Position numbers and translations under genes: made by a program. This document shows, piece by piece, positions 1-14,470 of a stretch of 64,000 nucleotides of DNA. This DNA comes from Babylonia areolata. Its lineage: Eukaryota > Mollusca > Gastropoda > Neogastropoda > Buccinidae. Positions within the stretch are counted from its first letter, which is position 1. Each line of letters starts with the position of its first letter. Below the pieces are notes generated by a model. The model was given only the letters and a program-made list of their open reading frames with translations. It was not told where the DNA came from and searched no databases. The stretch is taken from positions 17,047,247 to 17,111,246 of the forward strand of contig NC_134883.1 of NCBI RefSeq assembly GCF_041734735.1, given 5' to 3'.

Positions 1-35
1 TGAAAAAAAATTCAAGAATGCTCCCCACAGTGTCA

Positions 36-3329
<3,294 letters not shown>

Positions 3330-3330
<1 letters not shown>

Positions 3331-4069
3331 TTGGTATACTGGATTGAAATATGGACTGGGGTGTTTTATTTCTTCCTTTTAACTGGTTATTCAGTATCAT
3401 AATTAGTAAGTTGCTTAGTTACTTTACGCCCATCTCACAGGATCAAACCTATAATCAGTCAGTTAGTTTAAATCAGACACTGATAAAACATGACGAATAG
3501 TTAAAATACCAAATCCACATCCATTCCCAAGTCTTTTCCCTGACAGTATTGATTTTCATCCTTTTCCACATGACACAAAAAATATTTTGTACTTCTGATT
3601 TTCACTATATTATTATTAATATATCATTTTTGTTACCATTGTCGCTCAAGAGACATTATGAATGTCAAACTAAAAAAAAAAGAAAAGAAAAACTTCTTTT
3701 TTTTTTAACAACATCATTCTTTTTGTTTTACAGCACCGATGAGCATGCGTGTCGTTCCTGGAAACCGAACAACAACCCCGAACGACAAAAATACATCCAT
3801 AGAACTGTTCGTATAGAAACCAAAAATTATTTTCTTTTTTGTTTTGTTTCCCTGATCTGAGGGAGCATGGGGAGGGTGAGAAAGGGGTGAACGAACGAAC
3901 GAAATATTATGTCATGAGGGTAAGGGAATAAACATGGTTGCTTTTTTACATCCAGCCCTTTTAGGGCAAAGTTGGCAACTAATAATAAGAAGAAGAAGAA
4001 AAGAAAAAAAAGGGTGGTGGTGGGATAGGGTTAGAAAAAATGCATGCACAAAAGCAAATTCTTCACACA

Positions 4070-4134
<65 letters not shown>

Positions 4135-5150
4135 TAATACAAAGTAATGGAGGATAGGGAAAGCAAGAATGAAGAGAAGAAAAAAAAAGAAAAAATAAGG
4201 AAAAATAAAATAAAAAGAGAGAGTTAGAGTCACATCTATCTAATCTTGCAATTTAAAAAAAAAACATATATGAGAGAGAAAATTACTTTGAGAGAGTGAG
4301 ATAGTCAGACAGGGGCAGAGACTAACTAAAAGGGAAAAAAGAGGGAGGAGAGACCCTGTGTTTTGCCTTGTTCTGAGATTATGCACATACACAGATCGTC
4401 ACCATCACAACACCATCACAGATCAATGTGCACTGTGTGAGTGAGTGAGGGAGTGTGATTATATTAGAAAAGAAATGATGGATGTTGCTGCTGCAATGCA
4501 AGCAGCAAATCGATGCCTCCATCGATCCCTCCCGTCCTCCATCAGCCTTGATACAGCACTTTGCATCAAATTGATAATTGCATGGTCTGCTTCTTTCTTT
4601 CTGCATCAATAGATTGCATGGCTGGGCTACTTGATGTGTGTGTGTATGTGTGTGTGTGCACGCACACACACGTGTGCGAGAGAGAGAGAGAGTGTATGTG
4701 TATCAGAGTGTGTGTGTGTGTGGGGTGGGGGTGGGGGTTGGGACACTGGAATGTTGTCAGTCCATCATTTTTTTCTACCTTCCCTTCTGTCTCCCTCCCT
4801 CAACAGTTCCTTGAAGGATTAATTATTTTGGCAATACCAGTGAAGCTTTCATTTCTCAACTTATGTCAACAGATCTTGGTAAGGTCCAATGTGCTGCTTG
4901 TGAGAACAAGTTGAAGAGGACTGAGGATAAAAATTAACCAGGTCACTTCTACCCAATGTCTGTTTCTGGTTGTGACATACCACTCTCCCAGTCTGTAAGA
5001 AACGTTGGCTTCTACTAAGTGAAACAGTCTCCACTGATGTACAAGCCAAACACATTGTCCTGCTCTCTGTCAATTACTACGTACAGGCAAAACTCATCCT
5101 TTCTTTTCCATTACTACTGTAAATATACTAGTTGTTTGTTGTATGGTTTT
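3330..5150. other. Low-complexity intergenic stretch
   Basis: AT-rich DNA with an A/T homopolymer zone, a (CA)n run at about 4070-4122 followed by (GA)n, further GA-rich DNA, and (TG)n/(GA)n runs at about 4638-4720. The open frames here are microsatellite artefacts. A plus-strand acceptor-like TTTTGTTTTACAG near 3722 precedes a short frame that I could not identify. Confidence 0.7.
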
Positions 5151-5335
5151 CTTTTTATACTATCTACATTGGAATACAGTAACTCTCTTGGCTGGTCTCC
5201 ATGGGGAAAAAAACACACATAACCTCAACGCATTCAGAAACATGCAGCCCAGCTCGTGTTCTGGAAATCCAGGCATGAGAGCGTGATATCACTGCTCAGA
5301 ACACTTCACTGGGTTTTTAAAGTATTATGATATGG
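5150..5335 (+). mobile_element. LINE fragment (CR1/L2-like RT C-terminal part)
   Basis: The broken translation reads STLEYSNSL.AGL and, after a frame change, IQKHAAQLVFWKSRHESV then LLRTLHW. This is the usual L2/CR1/jockey-type signature 'LDYCNSLLAGLP ... QNAAARLV ... LLRxLHWLP' found downstream of the reverse transcriptase core. It is short and frameshifted. The AT-rich DNA to about 5470 may be its 3' tail. Confidence 0.6.
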
Positions 5336-5483
5336 ATTTAAATATTGTGATATTGATGTTGTGATAAGAGATTTTATCATTTTGGTACTGTGATGTTTGA
5401 TATATATACCTATGTTGAGTGTTGTGCATGATGCTTTTGTGTACATATGTAGGGCTGTATTAATCATTATTATTGGCAGAACA

Positions 5484-5760
5484 AGGTAGTAGAATGGTTA
5501 AGAAGCTTATCTGCCAATAGACTACACTGTCTGTTAACCACTCAGAGTTTGAACCCCGGTTTTGTTCTTTCTCCCAAGTTTGACTGGAAAATCAAACTGA
5601 GCATCTAGTCATTCAGATGAGACGATAAACCAAGGCCGTGCAGCACGCACTTGGCACTCTGAAAAAGAGCCTGACGTAAGTGTTGTCCTCAGTCAAATCA
5701 ATGCAGAAAAAAAATCAACTCTCTATATACGTGCATGCACTCAAGGCCTGACTAGCGTGT
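5484..5760 (+). mobile_element. tRNA-derived SINE, plus strand
   Basis: Contains an A-box-like GTAGTAGAATGGTTAAG, a B-box-like GAGTTTGAACCCC, then AAGTTTGACTGGAAAATCAA and GATGAGACGATAAACCAAGG. It is the same family as the SINE at 1667-2040. The 3' part is shortened. Confidence 0.75.
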
Positions 5761-6008
5761 TGGTTACGTGGACTTTCAAGAGGAAAGTGAGTTTAACCTT
5801 CACCGTACTTGGTTATTTTCCCACTTATCCATATTTAGTGGGTCTCACAGACCCACACTCGCTAAAGAAGGAATCCAGAGCTTACCCCCTATTCATACAT
5901 CGTGGGTCTGACAGACCCATACAAATTAATGTGGGCTTTTCCAACTTCAATAGACTGAGCAACACGTTCCTGTCATCAGATCTTTTCCCACCCCTCTTCC
6001 GGCCAATC

Positions 6009-6084
6009 AATAGCAGCCTCTGTATGTCTGTGTGTCTGTGTGTGGCAGCCTCTGTATGTGTGTGTGTGTGTATGTGTGGCAGCC

Positions 6085-6123
<39 letters not shown>

Positions 6124-6290
6124 GTGTGTGTGTGTGTATTTGTGTGCGTGCGCGAGCGTGTAAGTATACACGTCAGGAGAGCTCTGTGCGCGCGCGCATG
6201 TGTGTGTGTGTTCGTGTGTGTGTAGAGGATGAGGTATGTGTGTGTTTGCATGTGTACTGTAGGAGCAACGGAATATTGGAATGTGCGGGT

Positions 6291-6328
<38 letters not shown>

Positions 6329-6343
6329 GCACGCACACGCACG

Positions 6344-6392
<49 letters not shown>

Positions 6393-6393
6393 G
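6009..6393. repeat. Compound microsatellite (TG)n/(TA)n/(CA)n
   Basis: Alternating TG, TA and CA runs with interspersed CG-containing runs, ending in (TA)n directly before the LINE. They create long meaningless open frames on both strands. Confidence 0.95.
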
Positions 6394-8785
6394 TCATCGT
6401 CAGGAAAAGGGATAGGCAAGATGTACGTGTAACAAAGACCATGTGCGGCGCCGAGTGTTGGACAGACCATCGCCTTGTAGTCTCGAAGCTGAATATTCGA
6501 ATCCAGCCCAAGAGACGCCCCCAAGGCCAGAAGGCTCCAAAACGGCTTAACATCGCTAAGCTGAAAAACATCACCATCAAACAGTCCTTTGTGGAGCTGC
6601 TGGAAGATCGTCTGGAATCCGCCTCTCTGGACAACCAGAATGTGGAGTCTGACTGGAGGACCCTGCGTGAGCTGATCTATAGTACAGCTTCAGAGACCCT
6701 GGGACCCATGACCAGAAAGCACAAAGACTGGTTTGATGAAAACTGTGATGAAATCAAGCAGCTTCTGGATGAGAAACGCCGTCTGCATCAAGCCTACCTG
6801 AGCAACCCAAAGTCCACATCAAAAAAGGATGCGTACGATGCCATCCGCAGGACTGTTCAGCAAAAGTTACGCCAGATGCAGGATAAGTGGCTGAGTGACA
6901 AAGCTGATGAGATCCAGGGATATGCTGACAGGCACGATATGAAGAGGTTCTATGATGCCTTAAAAGAAGTCTACGGCCCCACATCCTCAGGATCATCCCC
7001 CCTCCTCAGTGCAGATGGGAATACCTTGATCACCGAGAAGGAGAAAATTATCGAACGCTGGGCTGAGCACTTCAACAGTGTCTTAAATCGCCCTTCCTTC
7101 ATAAATGATGAAGCCATAGACCGTCTCCCACAAGTCCCCATCAACGAAACACTGGACGATCCGCCAACACCTCTTGAGACCCAGAAAGCAATCCATCTGC
7201 TATCCAGTGGCAAAGCACCTGGCTCAGACTCCATACCAGCAGAGGTCTACAACGATGGAGGCACTGTGCTGACTGAGAAGCTCCATCAGCTGTACTCACT
7301 CATGTGGAAAGAAGAGATGATCCCCCAGGATTTCAAAGATGCATCTATCATTCACTTGTACAAGCGAAAGGGGAACCGGCAAGCCTGTGATAACCATCGG
7401 GGCATTTCCTTGCTCTCCATCGCAGGCAAGATACTTGCCAGGATCCTACTAAACCGCCTCACAGCACACCTTGACCAAGGTCATTTGCCTGAGAGCCAAT
7501 GTGGATTCCGGAAAGAACGCGGAACCACCGACATGGTGTTTGCTGCAAGGCAGCTGCAAGAGAAATGTCAGGAGCAAAATGCTGCTCTGTTCTCCACCTA
7601 TGTCGACCTCACCAAGGCCTTCGACACCGTGAGTAGAGAGGGACTGTGGAAGATCATGGCCAAGTACGGATGCCCTACCAGCCGCCGTGGCGAAGTGGTT
7701 AGCGTCGCGGACTGACGGCTGGGAGGACGCGGGTTCGAATCCCAGCGGAGGTGGGTTTTTCGGCCCGTGGCCGGCTCCTACCCAGAGTTGAGTGTGCTGT
7801 GGGCTTAAATGGGGAGACTGGGACCACACAGTCGAGTGTCATCCACTTCAAGGATGCGTCTTTGGGTGTGTTGCTCTAATTACCTGACCAACACTGCAAG
7901 TGTCTGTATCTCTCGGGCCTGGTTAACGCCGGGATATCATTATGACAGGAAGCGTAGAGTACAGCCTTGTCACGCAGTCCCAAACCAAAATGGACCTCCA
8001 TAGCAACATCGTCATCATCATCGTCATCCTCCTCCTCCTTCATCGTCATCAGTATAAACAAAATAGTCTCAAAGTCTGTGGCCTTTCATGCCCTGCTCTC
8101 ATGGTGACCTCAGTTTCGATACCCCTCCACTTCTGTGCTTGGGGTGAGTCCTGTCAATGTCGTCAGTATCGGCGGATTCGTCGGGGGCTGTTGTTTGAGG
8201 GACGTGGTGGCGGTCTCCACTCTGGGAGGGGACGCTCACTCAGTCTGGCTCCGCGACTAAGCCATTTAGTAGGGGGCTTAGTAGGTGGTGTCCTAAGTAC
8301 GTAAAATCAGAACAGGCACCACTGAACACCACTGAAGTGACTCAGCAGCAGTGCAGGGTCTCCTCTGGTGTGTGGCCTCCAGGCGACCTAACATCGATGG
8401 TTCCCTGTGGACTGCCGACGCTGGGACTGCGACGGACGAACCCGGGTGTGGCCGTGTATGGGGGAATCTAAATGAGCGGCGTGGGAGTAATGCCACTGAA
8501 ACGGCGCAGATGATGGGGCAGCAAAACAAAAAAAAAAAAAAAAGTACGGATGCCCTCGGAAATTTATTTCCTTGGTCAGCCAATTCCATGAAGGCATGCA
8601 GGCTCGAGTCCAGGACAATGGCGAAACATCTGCTCCTTTTGCTGTCACAAATGGTGTCAAGCAAGGCTGCGTCCTGGCTCCAACGCTGTTCAGCCTCATG
8701 TTCTCTGCAATGCTTACTGATGCCTTCAGAGATGGCGATGTTGGAATCGACCTAAAGTATCGAACAGATGGCAAGCTAACTTGAT
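6394..8785 (+). mobile_element. LINE ORF2 fragment, endonuclease end to RT motif B, split by a SINE
   Basis: The frame begins in the end of the AP-endonuclease domain (RKRDRQDVRVTKTMCGAECW then TDHRLV). It continues through the linker into reverse transcriptase: GKAPGSDSIPAEV, LYKRKGNRQACDNHRGISLL, FRKERGTTDMVFAARQLQ and the motif A region TYVDLTKAFDTV. A SINE interrupts at 7677-8541. After it the frame resumes with FISLVSQFHEGMQARVQDNG and motif B NGVKQGCVLAPTLF, then stops near 8785 before the FADD box. It is truncated at the 5' end and lacks the 3' third. Apart from the SINE the reading frame is intact, so the insertion is fairly young. The 47.9-48.9 kb element looks like the missing C-terminal part of the same or a close family. 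Confidence 0.9.
7677..8541 (+). mobile_element. Long tRNA-derived SINE with target-site duplication
   Basis: The head has good pol III boxes: A box TGGCGAAGTGG (about 7687) and B box GGTTCGAATCC (about 7732). The element ends in a poly-A run and is flanked by a 15-bp direct repeat, AAGTACGGATGCCCT, at 7662-7676 and 8542-8556. At about 865 bp it is unusually long for a SINE. Its last 120 bp recur at 56366-56482, so this is a repeated family. Confidence 0.9.
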
Positions 8786-9539
8786 GGCAATTAATAAACT
8801 TGATAATCATCAAAATATAACTTGCCTGAGGCAATGACACCGGTAGCCTGCTGTACTGTTGTGTTCTCCGTGAGAGCCGGATGCGATGTGCCAGCCAACT
8901 ACAGAAGCAGTGAGGTAGCCTATGTGTCATCAGTCATGTACGCACAATCACTTCGTTCCACGTAGTACAAAGGGATTATTGGTTTGTTCCCTTCTTTTGC
9001 GAGTATGGGTCTGAGAGACCCACGAATTACGAATAAGGGTACTTAGTGTTTTCTCTTCTTTGGGGAGTATGGGTCTGTAAGACCCACAACGTAGGAATGC
9101 AGGTAAAAATTTTCACAATTACGTAACTGATTAACTAATCAGTTAAAGTGTACATTAATTTACTAAAATGATGCATATGTTGTGACAACAAAAGTCATGA
9201 AATTTCAAATTAATCGGACACCAAATATATTTTAAAGGCATTTTTTAAGGCAAAAATGGGTCTGTCAGGCCCACAAAGTACGGTGAAGGTTAAACTGTGG
9301 TCAATGATGCCTATATGTGGGTGGGAGGCATCAGGAGGGGAGAGAGAGAGGCAGAGAGACAGGGAGAGACAGAGGGGTGAGGGGTGGGAGCGTGGTTGGG
9401 TTATGCTTCTGGTCAGGAATCTGCCTAGCAGATACAGTGCAGCGCGTATGAATTTGTCTGAATAAAGCGACGTCGACACCTTGAAAAACTGAAACAATCA
9501 TTATTATCACCTTGCAATTAACACCTCATTTGAATGGCT

Positions 9540-10380
9540 TCAATTTCTCTTTTCCAAATCTGCCATGGGGATCCATGCCAGTCTTGCATGCATACAGGAA
9601 GATGGAATATACCAATTCGTGTAGGGATCTGATTTTGTGTTTCATGGAGGTGTTGCTGTCCTTCCATATATATGTTTAAGTCTGAGCAGTGCTGGTGCTG
9701 TCTTTGCTACCCTTGAGAGGATTCCTGATTGATATTCATTGCTAATGATCGATCCCGGTAGGTAAACTGTTGAATAATTCTTAGTTTATATCCCTGGAGT
9801 GATGGTGGTCTTTTCAGTGCTGATTTCCATGCTATATCTTTTTGATGTTTCATTTTTCTGAACAAATTGGACAAGTCACTTTTTTTGCTCACTACCTGCC
9901 AAGCCAATGAAGTTGTCTGAGATGCGAAGGTTTCTTTCAAATAAATGCTGACTGTGCTGACATGATCTTCAGGCACTTCAATCATGATGCGTTCATGGAA
10001 TATGTTGAACAGCGTGGGACAAAGAAGGCAGCCCTGATGGACTACAACTGAAATAATCATGGAACCTCTCCAATAGCCTCTTATGTGAGCATCACACTGA
10101 TTGCTTTGGAGTATAGGTGCTGGATGGTATTGATAAGCTTTTGCCTGATGTTTTTTTTTCTTCAATGTGGCCTGTAGTGTTTCCTGCCAGGCTCTGTCAA
10201 ATGCCCTCTCTGGAAGTCTATGATGATGTGGTAGAATTGCCTCTGGTGTTGGAGGTATTTTTCACAAAGGGTATACAGGTTACAGATTTATTTGATGGTT
10301 TTTATGCCTTTGTGAAATCCAGTCTGCTCTTCATGAATGGTGGCATCTGCTAGCAGCTGTAAGTGAACATAAAGCATAAA
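9540..10380 (-). mobile_element. Decayed LINE RT fragment, minus strand
   Basis: The minus translation includes HQGCLLCPTLFNIFHERIM, the RT motif B block of a LINE family whose usual form is VRQGCLLSPTLFNIFLERIM. The surrounding frame is heavily decayed and the limits are approximate. Confidence 0.65.
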
Positions 10381-10389
10381 AGCACTCCC

Positions 10390-10620
10390 CAAACAGTCAG
10401 GATCACAGCCAGATACACAATACTCTTGAGAAGAACCGGAACAGATCTGGCATCAAATAGGGCTGAAACAAACATTCCCAAGAGCTGTCCTTAGCAGTGA
10501 CCACGACCTTGTCATGATGAACTGTTAAGTTCAGTTGAGGAACCAGAAGAGAGGGAAAAAGCTGGCAAGAATTCAACCTTGACAAACCGAAAGATCATGA
10601 CATCACTGAACAATTCCAAC
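10390..10620 (+). mobile_element. Decayed LINE endonuclease-end fragment, plus strand
   Basis: A plus-strand reading near 10495-10525 gives SDHDLVMMN, resembling the SDHxLV end of the AP-endonuclease domain of LINEs. It is short, and assignment rests on this motif and on the neighbouring LINE relics. Confidence 0.4.
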
Positions 10621-10679
10621 CACTCATAGAAGGAAATTTCACCCCACTTCTGCTTAAAGATCTTGAAGCCCCCACAAAC

Positions 10680-10817
10680 AATTTCAACCAAGTGATGACA
10701 GAAACATCAACAGAGGGATAAAAAATGATGGAAATCCAAGCAAGTAGTAATTTCAACCAAGTGATGACAGAAACATCAACAGAGGGATAAAAAATGATGG
10801 AAATCCAAGCAAGTAGT
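10680..10817. repeat. Perfect 69-bp tandem duplication
   Basis: The block starting AATTTCAACCAAGTGATGAC occurs at 10680 and again at 10749 with no difference that I can see. It lies within LINE-derived DNA and must be a recent duplication. Confidence 0.9.
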
Positions 10818-10984
10818 ATTTTGATGTGTGACACTAGAAGGACCCTACCACAAAAGAAAACTGAGAAAGGAAAGGAGAAAATAGTGCTGTAAAAGATTGG
10901 TCAAGAAATGAAGAATAGAAATAAAAAATTAAATTGGATTGAATGGTAGTGCTGTCAGTTAAGGTTTTTCTCTTTTCCTGAACT

Positions 10985-11310
10985 AGTTGGGCAACTTCTT
11001 GCTCATTACCAGCCAAGCCATTTTGAAGTCATCTGGGAAGCAAAGGTTCATGGTGTTTCTTCCTCCAATGCGAACTGTGCTAGCACAATCCTCAAGCACG
11101 TCTCTCATGATGCGTTCAAGGAATATGTTGAACAGTGTGGGAGACAGAAGACAGCTCTGACGCACTGTAGTACAAGTGAACTACAACCACTCTCCAACAG
11201 CACCATGTGTGAGTATCGCACTGGTCGTTTTGGAGTATAACTGCTGGATGGTGTTGGTAAGCTTTTGCTTATCAACCTCGAGCAGCAACAGCACAAAAAA
11301 CCTTTACATT
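10985..11310 (-). mobile_element. Second decayed LINE RT fragment, minus strand
   Basis: The minus translation reads RQSCLLSPTLFNIFLERIM, followed by a degraded catalytic box LCFPDD (normally LRFADD). It is the same family as the fragment near 10 kb and is better preserved at motif B. Confidence 0.7.
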
Positions 11311-11560
11311 ATAAAAGACTTGATCAAGCCAGCAGACATCAACAACATCCCTGCAGAACTTTTGAAACATGGCAGAGGCAGTAGCTGACATCCTGACTGG
11401 CATCTGCAGACAGGCGAATAGCCCACACCATGGATCCAGTCACTTATCATCACACTCCCCAAGAAAGGAGTTCTCCAACACTGCCAGAACTACCGCATCA
11501 TCAGTTTGATCAGCCACGCAAGCAAAGTAATGCTAAAAATCATATGTCTGTACACAGACA
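11310..11560 (+). mobile_element. LINE RT N-terminal fragment, plus strand
   Basis: The plus reading gives KPADINNIPAELLKHG, then in shifted frames segments like TPWIQSLIITLPKKG and QNYRIISLISHASKVMLKI. These are the RT fingers of the same LINE family as the two minus-strand pieces. The head-to-head arrangement shows rearrangement. Confidence 0.65.
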
Positions 11561-12119
11561 CTAATAACAGATGCCAGTGTCAATGGTTTGTGTGCATCTT
11601 TCTTTCACACCCATGTGTGCACATGCATCCAAATATACACAGAGGAGAGATGGAGATAGATAATGCACACACACACGCACAGAGAGAGGGTGTGGGGTGG
11701 GGAGAGAGTGGGACAGGGTAAGAAACAGAAAGACAGAAAAAGGAATTTGTCATCAAATGGAAAGATTTCCTTGCTTCCAGGTTTCTCCTCTTGATGATCA
11801 GGTCAATACTAAAAGTGTTCAATTAATCAATTTTGACAAAGTAAGATATATTGATACTTATTATCAACAATTACACAAAAAGAAAAGAAAAAAAACAACA
11901 ACATTGGATTGTATTGTGTTTGGTTTGCAAAATCAGTACAGTACACAAAAAGTAGGAAGTGCACTTGGGAGTCATGTTTCACTGATTGCTGATGTTTCGC
12001 TGATCACCTGGGCTCTGAAGTCAAGGGGTTAAAGTGACAAGGAAATGAATGAGGTGAAGAAAAGAGAAAGATTAAACAAGGATTAAGTAGCTGATTTTAT
12101 TAGACAAAGGCACATAATT

Positions 12120-12350
12120 CGAAACATTGCTGCTTGTGCTTTTTATTGTCTGATATACAGGTAAAGAGGGGGTACCAATTTATCTGGCATTCAGGTTAAA
12201 AAGGGGCTTCCCATTATCTGGCATACAGATTAAAATAGGAAGGGTCTACCCACTGTCTTGCATGTAGGTAAAAGGGGGCTACCCATTATCTGGTATACAG
12301 GTAAAAAGGGAGTAACCCATCGTTTGGTATACAGATTAAAAAGGGGCAAG
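12120..12350. repeat. Minisatellite, unit about 41-44 bp
   Basis: About five to six diverged copies of a unit containing CCCATTATCTGGCATACAG followed by an A/G-rich run. It is intergenic between RUVBL1 and the prominin-like gene. Confidence 0.8.
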
Positions 12351-12609
12351 AAAGTTCTCCAACAAGGAAATGGACGGAGCACGGTCAGATCATGACTTAA
12401 CATCACACAAGAACAGGCCATAAACACCCCCCCCCCCACACCCCCAACAAATCTGTTGGCAATCATTCAGATCAGATTAGCGTCATGGAAACAAAACCAG
12501 CACACTTGGTCAGAACACAACAATAACATCTGTCCTTGAAGGGGGGAGCATGGCCGCAATCACCTCACCTTGTCAGTCAGTCAACAGGTCCGACACAGTG
12601 CACCATGAG

Positions 12610-13020
12610 CGTGGTGTGGTGTGGGTTTGGTGTTGTGGGTGTATGTGAAAAATGCTGAGGGTGTGGGGTGCTGTGGGTTTAGTGTTGAGGGTGTGTGGGG
12701 AAAATGCTGAGGGTGTGGGGTGCTGTGGGTGTGTGTGGGGAAAGTGCTGAGGGTGTGGTGTGCTGTGGGTGTGTAGGGAAAATGCTGAAGGTGTGGTGTG
12801 CTGTGGGTGTGTGGGGAAAATGCTGAAGGTGTGGTGTGCTGTGGGTGTGTGGGGAAAATGCTGAGGATGTGTGGTGCTGTGGGTGTGTGTGGAAAATGCT
12901 GAGGGTGTGATGTGCTGTGGGTGTGTGGGGAAACTGTTGAGGATGTGGGGTGCTGTGGGTTTAGTGTTGTGGGTGTGTGGGGAAAATGCTGAGGGTGTGG
13001 GGTGCTGTGGGTGTGTGGGG
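12610..13020. repeat. Minisatellite, TG-rich, unit about 37 bp with variants
   Basis: Roughly ten copies of a unit with GGGGAAAATGCTGAGGGTG and GTGCTGTGGGTGTG. Long open frames on the minus strand are artefacts of the repeat. Confidence 0.85.
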
Positions 13021-13258
13021 AAAAGTGTGCTGTGGGTGTGAGGTAAAGGTGTGCTGTGGATGTGTGGTAAAGGTGTGCTGTGGGTGTGTGGTAAAAGTGT
13101 GCTATGGGTGTGTGGTAAAAGTGTGTTGTGGGTGTGTGGTAAAAGTCTGCTATGGGTGTGTGGTAAAAGTGTGATATGGGTGTGTGGTAAAAGTGTGCTA
13201 TGGGTGTGTGGTAAAAGTGTGCTATGGGTGTGTGGTAAAAATGTGCTGTGTGTGTGAT
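13020..13258. repeat. Minisatellite, unit 24 bp
   Basis: About ten copies of a unit reading GTGTGCTATGGGTGTGTGGT plus AAAA. It grows out of the preceding array by shortening of the unit. Confidence 0.9.
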
Positions 13259-13259
13259 G

Positions 13260-13610
13260 ATGTCACTGAGTGGTGATGTGATGTGTAAAGGCCATATGAC
13301 AAAGTTGTGATGTGATGTGTAAAGGCCATATGATAAAGAGGTGATGTGATGTGTAAAGGCCATATGACAAAGTGGTGATGTGATGTGTAAAGGCCATATG
13401 ACAAAGTGGTGATGTGATGTGTAAAGGCAAAGTGGTGATGTGATGTGTAAAGGCGAACTGAATGTCATGTGTAAAGACCAACATACGAAAGTGATAATGT
13501 CATGTGTAAAGACCAAATGAAAAAAGAAGATTTTATGTGTAAACGCGAAGTGAAAAGGTGGTATGTCATGTGTAAAGACCAACTGACAAAGTGGTAATGT
13601 CATGAAAAGG
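13260..13610. repeat. Minisatellite, unit about 35-38 bp
   Basis: About nine copies of a unit with GTGATGTGATGTGTAAAGGC and CATATGACAAAG. Four or five in the middle are nearly identical and the flanking ones are diverged. Confidence 0.9.
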
Positions 13611-14470
13611 CCAAGAGACCAAATTTGTGTAAGGCAATCAAAAAGGCAAAAAACATTCTAAAGACAGTTTTCCTTGGGTTTGTTAACATTAAACAAAAAG
13701 CTAAAACAACACATACATTTACAGCAAAATACAGTTTTAAAAAAACCCAATTAAATTGTAAAAACCAGAACTTTTGATTTGAGCATAAAACAATGTCACT
13801 GAAAAAGACATGAGAAATAGATAAAGTGAAAATAATAGAAATAGATAAACAGGGAAAAAACAGAAGGAAGAAAAGGAAAGCTTGCAAAACAACATCATAT
13901 CTGAAGAAAATCAAAGAGAATGAACATAAAATAAAACACTTACAAAAAAAAGCTAAATCCTAAGTAGGCAAAATGATGACAACATACTTGGACTCTGAAA
14001 GCAAAGAAAACTCCTTATAAAGATTGGAAATGATAATTTCATATTGTTTGTAAACGCACTTTGTAAATAAAAATGACATGGACATGCACACTACATTATG
14101 TGCTGTGGAACATTACATGGCCAAGTATAAATGGCAATCACATGAACATGCACTCTAAATTCTGTATTGTGGTAAATAGCATAATAAAAAATAATTGGCA
14201 AGATTCAATTGGGCTGACAAGACTGAGGATAACTACGCCTCTCTCATAATTATCAAAGAATCAACAAAAATTCTACACTGCACCATATCAGTATAAACAC
14301 CTGCTTATATGGCAAAAATATGCTTGTATTATCAACACAGGAAAAAAGCCACCATTAACAGAACAAGTCAGTGAATGTAGACAGATAAATGTTACAAAAA
14401 GCGGTGGTATAAAACAGAAACAAATGGCAAGAGAAGCAAGCACAGGGCAAACAAACAGCAAAGCAGTAAC
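13610..14470. other. AT-rich unique stretch
   Basis: No gene, repeat array or element recognised. The short minus-strand open frames have no familiar motif. Confidence 0.6.

Larger units (their letters stand above)
5793..9293. mobile_element. TTAA-flanked DNA transposon, piggyBac-like ends, non-autonomous
   Basis: The two ends are perfect inverted repeats: TTAACCTTCACCGTACTT at 5793-5810 and its reverse complement ending at 9293. Both include TTAA, the target duplication typical of piggyBac elements. Inside each end sit short palindromes of the form GGGTCT-N3-AGACCC (near 5840, 5905, 9007, 9070 and 9257). No transposase frame is present. Most of the interior is later insertion: microsatellites at 6009-6393 and a LINE with a nested SINE. 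The core without nested DNA would be well under 1 kb. The family call rests on the ends only. Confidence 0.75.

Noticed and set aside
5757-7715. 652-codon open frame on plus
   Set aside because: Its first 210 codons are (TG)n/(TA)n/(CA)n and transposon-end DNA; only the LINE part from about 6394 is a real coding relic.
7681-7760. Functional tRNA at the SINE head
   Set aside because: A and B boxes are good, but the element continues into a long body with poly-A and has a retroposition TSD.
12581-13603. 340-codon minus frame rich in His, Thr, Tyr and Phe
   Set aside because: The period follows the minisatellite unit; there is no unique domain.
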